NCBI GenBank assembly: GCA_030674185.1
Contig: JAPXFY010000022.1
Span: forward strand, 36,100,040 to 36,164,039
From: Monoplex corrugatus
Taxonomy: Eukaryota; Mollusca; Gastropoda; Littorinimorpha; Ranellidae
Reading direction: 5' to 3'
Length of the DNA: 64,000 bases
The notes under the pieces are model-generated. The model was not told the DNA's origin, did no database searches, and was given only the letters and a program-made list of their open reading frames with translations. Positions 1 through 8,324 of this stretch are shown piece by piece (the first letter of the stretch is position 1; each line of letters starts with the position of its first letter). Position numbers and translations under genes: made by a program.

Positions 1-139
1 CTTAGCTATGGGTAGGCAGCAGCTGTAAGACAACAGTACAATTTGACCGAGAGAACGCAAGGCGTTTTTGATTTAGGCAAGCACGCTACACAGTGTTGCC
101 TTTGAGCGTTGTAGGTAAATGGTAACAGAGTGCCTTGCT

Positions 140-487
140 CTTACACTAAGAAGAATATTTCGAGTTCCAAGGACAACAAAGAAAACAAGCGAGACAGTCT
201 TGAAGAAGTCATACACAAGAATATCATTAATAAAGAAGATTAGGAAAAAGACAAGCAACATTTATAGGAAATTTTATGATGAAAGAGAAATTAGAGCACC
301 TGGTCACAACAGGAAAGCTGGAGGGAAAGAAAACATCAGATAGACCCAGGGAGAACATTTTGGATGGACTTGCAAGGTGGCTGAGGACAGAGAGGGTGGG
401 AGATGTACTTGCAGCGACAAGGGATAGATATGGAGGGCCATATTGCCAACGCCATGCGGCAGGGCACATGATGATGATGACGATGAC
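140..487 (+). mobile_element. RTE-like LINE, copy 1: 3'-terminal fragment
   Basis: Only the last ~110 codons and 3' tail of an RTE-like non-LTR retrotransposon remain. From about base 143 the plus strand reads LRRIFRVP, then LKKIRKK-type and LEHLVTTGKLEG segments, the same C-terminal stretch found intact near 60,260-60,590. The reading frame shifts near 290. The fragment ends in an ATGATGATGATG run (468-487), the family's characteristic 3' tail, and abuts a minus-strand R2/NeSL-like relic. It is 5'-truncated, carries no catalytic domain and cannot be active. Family placement rests on similarity to the other copies in this window. Confidence 0.8.
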
Positions 488-1565
488 TCCACCAGCTATC
501 ATCCATTGGCTGCTGATCTTCATGTTCCTCCATACAGACCTTATCCGTTTGTGGAGCCACTTGAGGACACTGGGACACTTCTTGTAAAATAGGTAAGGTA
601 TTCCGTTAGGCCCAGGTGATGATTTGGCTGTGGTTTTCTCCACCCCTTTTTTTTAATTCATCCAGTGTCAGTGGCTTGTTATTAAACATTTTCTCTGGCA
701 TTGCAGACCGAACCAGATCCTGGATTTCAACCGGTGCCTCACTCTGTTGGTCGAAATATGCTTTTCCCTGAGATGCTGTTCCAGAGCTTCCTTGTCCACT
801 GTGAGTGTCCCGGACCTGGGGTGCTCAAAGAGGTTCCTGGCGAATTGGAAGGGGTCTTTGAAGAAACGACCTTGGGTCTTCTTTCTGCTCCTTCTCGTCC
901 TCGCTGATTCTGCTTTGCTAATGTTTCGCTTTGAGGTCTTCCCATAGTTTCTCTAGCCCTTGGTTCTCAAATTCTGAAGCAACCTTTGTTTGTTTCTTCA
1001 GAATTCTTGTCTTCCTTCTGGTCTCCTCCATTTGACGCTGACGTCTGGATTTCTGTGGAGGAGTTTTCACTTTTGATTGCTTTACTCCATATGCATCCCT
1101 ACATGTTGCATATACAATATCTACAAATATGGCCAATTTGTGTTCCAGGGTGCTTCTTCCTAGTAGCGCATCGAGTTTTTGGACATTTTCACTACCCATC
1201 GTGTCCCATTTCTCTTTTGCATTTGCAAGTAGCCAGTTCAGTTTTTGGCACTTACTATCAAGGGCCTGTACAAATTCTCGTCTGAGCCAACAGCGTGGAT
1301 GTCCTCGGACTGTGGTTTGCTTCTGGTCTTGGTTTTCCGACGTCTTATCTGTTGGTGCAGTGCGTTGCTGTTCGTTCATCAGAGTATGTGCACAGCCCTT
1401 TTTCGTTCTGTGGATCTTCATGCCACGCTTAATGGAAAATTTCCTTCCACAGACACACGGGAATTCCATTTGTGCCATACTCGTTGTCCGTTGTGCATTT
1501 CCAGTCGTGATTGGGTTAGCGCCGATTGATTCTCTCCCCCTTTCAGTGAGCCCTGGGAGCATTTT
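488..1565 (-). pseudogene. R2/NeSL-like LINE relic: N-terminal zinc finger to RT start
   Basis: Read on the minus strand, the frame from about 1,565 to 918 encodes a zinc finger (CVCGRKFSIKRGMKIH, a C-x1-C-x12-H-x5-C arrangement), a basic linker and a conserved pre-RT region (KLAIFVDIVYATCRDAYG). A frameshift follows near 920, then FKDPFQFARNLFEHPRSG and DKEALEQHL, another shift, and then the first RT block KSSPGPNGIPY, ending at about 488. This order (finger, linker, SxPGPNG motif) fits non-LTR elements with a C-terminal restriction-like endonuclease. The piece stops abruptly where the RTE copy 1 tail begins, so everything after the first RT motif is absent here. It has several frameshifts and is dead. 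A host zinc-finger gene is unlikely because RT sequence follows. Confidence 0.72.
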
Positions 1566-1566
1566 T

Positions 1567-1649
1567 TCTTTACACACAGACACAGACACACACACTGACA
1601 CACCACACAGACACACACACACACACACAGAGCTACACACACACATACA

Positions 1650-1687
<38 letters not shown>

Positions 1688-1708
1688 AACACACACACAC
1701 ACATACAT
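1567..1708. repeat. (CA)n microsatellite, interrupted
   Basis: CA dinucleotides with occasional GA, TA and CG interruptions. The long cysteine/valine and histidine/threonine reading frames over it are artefacts. Confidence 0.95.
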
Positions 1709-2118
1709 ATGTATATGCGCGAAAGAATGCACAAGAGGTGCAGAGGTGCCATATAAACTGTTGGAACTTTTATAATGATAACAGTAACTCGTTTGGTCGT
1801 TAATTTTTACCACAGATTGTGTACATGTTGTCAGGACATTCCGCTAATTTTTTGTCAATGAAACGTTATGCTCATATATTGTTGCATAACAATATTCTAT
1901 TGAATAGTGGTTATATGCACATCATTACAACAGCTAATTGCAAACCATGCAGCAGTATTCTAGAATTAGATGCTTTATAAATCTATAGTGCTATGCATCT
2001 GTGCGTTTATTACCATTGGAAGAAAAAAGATTACTGAAGGTTATCTCTTAAGTACGAGTACTTTCTCAATTTTAGGGAAAAAAGAGCCATTTCACTGGAT
2101 TTCGAAGATTGTTCTTTA
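1709..2118. other. No gene recognised
   Basis: AT-rich sequence without a long frame or a motif I recognise, lying between the (CA)n tract and RTE copy 2. Confidence 0.6.
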
Positions 2119-3218
2119 AAGGTCATCATCATCATCATCAGGTGCCTTGCCGCATGGCGTTGGCGATCATGAACTTCCATCTGTTTCTTCTCATGTTGCT
2201 TCAAGCATCTCTTCCACCCTCCTTGTCCTCAGCCACTCTGCAAGTCTGTGTTTCTATCTCATGTTGCCTCAAGCATCTCTTCCACCCTCCTTGTCCTCAG
2301 CCACTCTGCAAGTCTGTCAGGTATCTTCTCCTGGGTCTACGTGGTGCTCTCTTTCCCTCCAGCTTTCCCGTTGTGACCAGGTGCTCCAATTCCCCTTTCC
2401 TCATAAAATGGCCTATAAATGTTGCCTGTCTTTTCCTAATCTTCCTTATCAATGATCTACTTGTGTCTGCCTCCATCAAGACTGTCTCGTTTGTTTTCTT
2501 TGCTGTCCATGGAACTCTCAACATTCTTCTTAGAAACCACATCTCGGCTGCCTCAATCTTGTTCTGGCTTTGCTTGTTGACTATCCACGCCTCACAAGTA
2601 CAACCGTACAACAGTACCAGTTCAATATAACATTCAAAAACTCTCTTCCTGATGTAAACTGATAGGCATTTGTTGGTAAGAACGCTTTTCATCTTCATGA
2701 ATACGTTTTAGCATGGCCGATTCTGCTGGATTTTCTGATGTTCATCTGCCGTTTGGTGAGATGACCGTTCCCAAATATTTAAACTTATCAACCTGTCCCA
2801 ATATTGTGCCATTTGCTTGTTATTTTGCAGTAGGGGATTTGCTGGGTTTTCTCCTGATTATCCTGGCTTCAGTCCTCTTGCTATTTAGCTCCAGCCTTTT
2901 ATTTTTGCTTTCTACTTCTATTACATTCACAAAATTGTGTTGGTCTTTTTCATTTTCTGAAATTAGCACGGTGTCATCAATGTAACGAATGTTGTTTATC
3001 ATTTTTCCTCCAACTTTATCCCAGGGCATTCTTCTAGATTCCTCATTATGGTTTCGCTGTAAAATGAAAACAAATCTGATGACAGAACACATCCTTGCCT
3101 AACCCCTCTTGATATTTTGGAAAGAGCTTATATCGTTTTTCATTCTCATTGCAGCTGTTTGTTCCCTATACGTGTTTCTGATTATTCTTAGATCTTTTCC
3201 ATCAATATTGAGCCTTGG
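2119..3218 (-). mobile_element. RTE-like LINE, copy 2: RT palm to 3' end, degraded
   Basis: The minus strand starts near 3,218 in the RT domain and runs to the 3' tail, seen on the plus strand as CATCATCATCATCATCA at 2,119-2,136. Frame pieces are 3,092-2,820 (RT palm, with RYIDDTVL where active copies read YADD) and 2,698-2,297 (C-terminal region, with LLYGCTCEAW and LEHLVTTGKLEG). The catalytic box is therefore altered from YADD to YIDD. A 68-bp tandem duplication lies in the 3' part. It is 5'-truncated, with no endonuclease. Its upstream edge is next to a plus-strand R2/NeSL-like relic. Confidence 0.85.
2191..2325. repeat. 68-bp tandem duplication inside RTE copy 2
   Basis: Two adjacent near-identical stretches start TCATGTTGCTTCAAGC (2,191) and TCATGTTGCCTCAAGC (2,259). 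Each continues through TCTTCCACCCTCCTTG to the CTGCAAGTCTG segment. The other RTE copies have a single copy here. Confidence 0.8.
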
Positions 3219-3239
3219 TTCATGCAAAGTAGCGCTAAC

Positions 3240-3815
3240 CCAATGAAGGTACAAATTATGTGCTTAAAGAGATCGCACAAGCGATCAATTCTGCCAGAGG
3301 GAAAAAAACGCCACCAGAAGCTCCTGCAGCGATCTATACGGCAGGAGGCAGTAAACGTGACCTGAAAAAAGCGGACATGGAAGCCAGCGTCTATTGGATG
3401 GAGCTGATGACTTGGGATGCACAAGTAGATCTTCCAGAAAGAAAGAAAAAACATCCAGAAATCGTCAGCAAGAGTGGCATCAGACGGGGATATAGTACTC
3501 TGTTCCCCTTCATCAAAACATCTGTGCCAAAACTCACCGTACCATATGAAAGGACAATGGAGGAAGTCAATTTCTACAAGACTAAAAAGTATTCCAATAT
3601 GGCCAGCAACCTGAGGCTTCCTTAAATATGCCATAGAAGTTGGTTCCAGGAGACTGGTAGATACATCCGTCTATGATCTCATGAAACAATTCTCGATTTC
3701 TAGAAAGTAAACGACTAGAGCCCTTAAAACAATGGCAGAAGCAACTAAAAAGAGTTCCAACTGGATCTGGTTATGGAAGAACAAAAGTGAACTTATACGG
3801 CGCAAAATTTGTTTG
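3240..3815 (+). pseudogene. R2/NeSL-like LINE relic: C-terminal endonuclease region
   Basis: A plus-strand frame from about 3,260 to 3,625, continued in another frame to about 3,800, matches the C-terminus of non-LTR elements with a restriction-like endonuclease. In order it shows an AGGSKRD segment, WDAQVDLPERKKKHPEIV, a region where the family has R-P-D-I-V-L, then LTVPYERTMEEV, KTKKY, and (after a frameshift at ~3,625) IEVGSRRLVDTSVYDL and a terminal SSNWIWL block. The D-I-V-L-C-S segment with the expected catalytic Asp lies in a different frame (about 3,486-3,505), and an in-frame stop lies near 3,705. It is dead. It may be the same family as the N-terminal relic at 488-1,565, on the opposite strand. 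Confidence 0.68.
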
Positions 3816-4071
3816 TATACAGCGGGTGTCCCATAGTTACGTAGTTAAGACATCTTTCACAAGGATGACGTGGTGGCCTTAAGACGCCCGACCGCCTTGG
3901 AGAACCAGGTGAAGAAAAAACTGGCTTCGGGAGATAAGAGGGGTATGGAGGAGTTATATGACCTGGATGCAGTCTGGCACCCTTAAAGTGTAAGGAGTTT
4001 AGGGCCGAAACGCTTGAGAAAGTTTCTTCTTTGAAGATCGTCTGCCTTCCAAAATCTTAGGGGCGCGCGCG

Positions 4072-4188
<117 letters not shown>

Positions 4189-4424
4189 ATATGCTCTGGT
4201 TCCAGACTTTCATGCTTCTTCCCCTCCGAACATCGGGTTATACGCATTTCTTTATATGATTAAATAAACATTTAGAACTTGAAAGATGAAAGCCTTTATG
4301 ACTCCAGTAAGCCTAAGTAGTTTCAATGGTACCTGGAAGTACTCATGAAATTACGTCATTGTCATGATATTAACTTTCTTTGGTTTTACCTTTGTGAAGC
4401 TTTGAAAACGTATTATTTATGCAG

Positions 4425-5106
4425 GTAGAGTACCATTCGCAGCATTAGCTGGTAGAGTACCATTCACAGCATTTAGTTGGTAGAGTACCATTCACAGCAT
4501 TTAGTTGGTAGAGTACCATTCACAGCATTTAGTTGGTAGAGTACCATTCACAGCATTTAGTTGGTAGAGTACCATTCACAGCATTTAGTTGGTAGAGTAC
4601 CATTCACAGCAATTTAGTTGGTAGAGTACCATTCACAGCATTTAGTTGGTAGAGTACCATTCACAGCATTTCAGTGTAGAGTACCATTCCAGCATTTCGT
4701 GTAAGTACATCACAGCATTTAGCTGGTAGAGTACCATTCACAGCATTTAGTTGGTAGAGTACCATTCACAGCATTTAGTTGGTAGAGTACCATTCACAGC
4801 ATTTAGTTGGTAAGTACCATTCACAGCATTTAGTTGGTAGAGTACCATTCACAGCATTTAGTTGGTAGAGTACCATTCGCAGCATTTAGTTGTAGAGTAC
4901 CATTCACAGCATTTAGTTGGTAGAGTACCATTCGCAGCATTTAGTTGGTAGAGTACCATTCGCAGCATTCAGCTGGTAGAGTACCATTCACAGCATTTAG
5001 TTGTTAGAGTACCATTCACAGCATTTAGTTGGTAGAGTACCATTCACAGCATTTAGTTGGTAGAGTACCATTCACAGCATTCAGCTGGTAGAGTACCATT
5101 CGCAGC
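4425..5106. repeat. 28-bp minisatellite, about 24 copies
   Basis: Tandem units of about 28 bp with a GGTAGAGTACCATTCACAGC core and a short ATTTAGTT spacer. Most copies are nearly identical. Those between about 4,660 and 4,720 carry a cluster of single-base losses, and a few variants read CGCAGC or TCAGCT. The unit has no evident coding role. Confidence 0.95.
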
Positions 5107-6960
5107 AAGTCACCATCGTCTCTTTTAATACCAACATCAGCAGTGAAATAACAGCCACCAGTTCTGTCAAACCATTCCAGCAAATGGTTCAATCAACGGC
5201 CCTTGCAGTCACGGTCAGTGGGTGTAAAGACAACAAACGTACTTTACCATCATGACCAACACCAACATTGACAACCAGTGCTGCAATACCTTGACTGACA
5301 GAGACACTTCAACAAGTTCAACATATGGGCGGTGGAAGAGGTTAATGGGGAGAAGCAGATTCCGAGTTATATTCACTCATAGTCCTAGTTCATATTGCTT
5401 TAGTCCAACCGACCACTAGAGCCATATCAGGGCTAACATTACAGTAAAAACAGCTCCAAACAGTTAAAAATCTAGCTCATCATTATCATTTCAACACTAA
5501 CATGCTTTTAAAAATCGTGTGATGATTATGAAAATGATGATACTATGTCAAATATGTCTGTTTGATCGTTATGTTTTGCGTAATTGTTGTTCCACAAAAT
5601 CAAAAATACAAAACAAAACAAAAGAATTATTGAAAAGAAAATCGCATGTGTCTGTATCTCTCGAGCCTGGTTGACACCAGGATATGATCATAAACGCAAT
5701 ACCATAGACTAGTACCGCAAGTGTTAGTAGTTTATGACGACCCATTATGTGTTATGTTCACTCCAATTGGATTGTGATGACATGGGGGACGTTTCCATAT
5801 GTCACTGGTCTAATATATCACAGGTACAGAATTACGTTGGACCGTCTTTGCCATTTTCGTGACACAACCATACAATCGAATCAGGTGGGGATTGCGAGCG
5901 AAAAAAAAGTGCATGTGTATAGTTTGAATGGGCTGAGGTTACAGGGACACTTCAGGGAGTTTTTTTCGCCTAATTTGTAATTAGTTTTTAAGAATCCACA
6001 CCGTCCAAACTGTGTTTTACCAAATATTTAATATTAAAGAAGAAAACTGATCCACATTTACTTCCTCCGTTTCATAGTGGCCAAATCTGGAAGAAAAGTT
6101 TCTAACTTTATGTTGAGGAAAGCTTATGGTCTGTGCCTACTTTCTAACGGGACAATCCGGTACAGTCAACTGACGCCTGATGGCGCATGGTATGAACACC
6201 TGACCTGCCCCTCTATCCCATTTCCATGCAAAAGCAGTGGACTGGTATGAAAGAGATGGGATGAGTCCCCTGCCAAAGCGGCTGGCAGAAACCAATGGCA
6301 GTAAACATTTACATGCAGTCAGTAACGAAACAGATAAGGATTCTATTTACAGGCTTGAGAATGTGAGAAAATCAATTCAGCAGAAAGGTCATGATTTACA
6401 TACATGCCCACAGACATGTATGCATACAGATATATACATACGTATGTATTACAGTATGGGTCACCCATGGCCCAAATTGACCTATCGTGCCCCATTAGCG
6501 GTATTCATGGACACAATGGCATGGGGATGCAATGGCAAGTGGACACAATGACATACGGACACCAGTGGTTCGTAGATACAGCGACACATTAACACGATGG
6601 CACGTGGACACAATGGCACGTGGGCACAATGGCACGTGGGCACAATAGCATGACCCCTCTAATCTCTACCGACATCAATGAAGCAGCAGTCATCAGTTGT
6701 CGTTAGCCTTGCCAGTAAGTGTTAATATCTATGTGCACAAGTCCGGAAAGTTGTTTTTCTGACTTTTTTCACTGATTCGGTTTAAAAAAACACTGACCAT
6801 CTTGTGTGTAATTAGTTTTCTGTTCGCCGTCACCTTGTACAATCGACTATCAGGGCAACAATTTCGAAACTCCTGCTGACTAATGGACAATATAACCCGT
6901 CTCTTAGCATTAACCTGGCAGAATACCGCAGCTAAAATACAACAACTCTGACCATTGGAG
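5107..6960. other. No gene recognised
   Basis: About 1.85 kb without a supported gene. The two reading frames of 77 and 104 codons (5,747-5,980 and 6,237-6,551) show no motif I recognise. A small ~18-bp repeat with a CACAATGGCACGTGG core occurs about three times at 6,597-6,652. Confidence 0.55.
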
Positions 6961-7221
6961 ATAATAATAATAATAATAATAATGTTTATTTGTATAGCGC
7001 ATATTCCATATAAAAACATGCTCACCAGCGCTTTACATTTCGCAAGAAAGACAAAATGTGATAAAAAAAAGGTTCACAATTACATACACAATAAGATAAC
7101 AACAAGTATTAAAGCTATACAAGAAGACACATAAGAAACCACAGAATATTAAAATTTAAACACTGACTTATGTAATGAAGAAAGATTAACAGATTTTTTC
7201 ATATGAATAAAGAGGCATACT

Positions 7222-7367
7222 GTGTTTATATATTGCTGCGTGTGTGTGCTTGCATACGTGTGTGTGTGTGTGTACGTGTGTGTGTGTGTGTGCGTGTGCG
7301 TTGTTGTGCGCGTGTGTGTTTGTAAGAATTTGTGTGTGTGTTGTGTGTGGTGTGTGTGTGTGTGTGG

Positions 7368-7399
<32 letters not shown>

Positions 7400-7465
7400 T
7401 AGAGAGAGAGTGTGTGTGTGTGTGTGTGCGTGTGCTATGTTTGTATGCGTGTGTGTGTGTTTATG
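7222..7465. repeat. Compound (GT)n/(GA)n microsatellite in LINE 3' UTR
   Basis: GT runs interrupted by CG and TTT, with a GAGAGA block at 7,383-7,410. It lies within the 3' UTR of the minus-strand LINE. Confidence 0.93.
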
Positions 7466-7761
7466 CATGCAATAGTTGTACATAAAATTATAATCAATAT
7501 TTTGAATGAAGATTAAAAACAGAAAAATTCTAATCCATATATAGGAAAAACATTATAACTTCAGTATTACAGCATTAACATTTTTACAATCAAAATTACC
7601 TCACAAATTATAAACTATTCGCATATCATAAATCACAATTTACATACAAACAAAGATTTTAAAAAGTTTCTTAAAGTATTTCAGTCTCTTTCCCACTCAA
7701 TTTCTCCCCTATCCCCTCCTCAGCTGTACACATACAGTGATACACACACATGCTCACTCAA

Positions 7762-7771
7762 GCCACAACAC

Positions 7772-7838
<67 letters not shown>

Positions 7839-7856
7839 GCACGCACACACACACCT
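7762..7856. repeat. (CA)n microsatellite in LINE 3' UTR
   Basis: About 45 CA units. In the orientation of the surrounding minus-strand LINE this is a (TG)n tract just downstream of the ORF stop, as in the other CR1/L2-like copies of the window. Confidence 0.95.
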
Positions 7857-8324
7857 TGCTCTATAGGCCCTTATACAAAATACTGTTATACAGGCAGGAG
7901 AGATTAGTCTGATGACAGACTTGCAAACTAAGGCTCTTCAGGTTAGATGAGTTTGAAAGAGGTGGGTTTTCAGGTGCCGTTTGAAGGTTGAGAAACACTT
8001 AGTTTTTCTGAGAGACAGTGGTAGAGAGTTCCATACATTTGGGCCAAAGACAGAGAAAGATTTTTTACCAAAGGTGTCTAGAGAGAAGCGAGGAACAGTC
8101 AACAGTGAGGTGTCAGAAGAGCGGAGCGTTCGAGAAGGTTTGTAACCCTGCAGGAGGTTGGCATGTTCTCGTGATAGATACACTGAAAGCAGAGACAGGC
8201 AACTTTATATTGAATCCTAGCCTTTACCGGGAGCCAATGAAATGTTCTAAGCAGAGATTTTGCACTCTCACGCCTGGGCTTATAATTGTTCTGCTCTGAT
8301 GATGATATCTCACACGAATGATTT

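Larger units (their letters stand above)
6961..8310 (-). mobile_element. CR1/L2-like LINE: C-terminus, 3' UTR and (ATT)n tail
   Basis: The minus strand encodes the C-terminal domain of a CR1/L2-like LINE ORF2. FHWLPVKARIQYKVACLCF lies at about 8,260-8,200, then after a frameshift come PSRTLRSSDTSLLTVPR, FGKKSFSVFGPNVWNSLP and a final FKRHLKTHLF, ending at 7,945. Next, in element orientation, come a (TG)n tract (7,762-7,856), a second mixed microsatellite (7,222-7,465) and a 3' end GCGCTATACAAAT plus (ATT)n at about 6,995-6,961. The satellite-embedded LINE copies at 40-55 kb show the same order of C-terminus, (TG)n and ATT tail. The RT domain is absent: the element ends near 8,310, where a plus-strand RTE-like element begins. 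Confidence 0.82.

Noticed and set aside
918..1700. Host C2H2 zinc-finger gene on the minus strand
   Set aside because: The finger is atypical and is followed in the correct order by LINE pre-RT and RT motifs. The Cys/Val-rich N-terminal part is translated (CA)n repeat.
3188..3634. 148-codon minus-strand frame as a gene
   Set aside because: It is the antisense of the R2/NeSL-like C-terminal relic and has no motif of its own.
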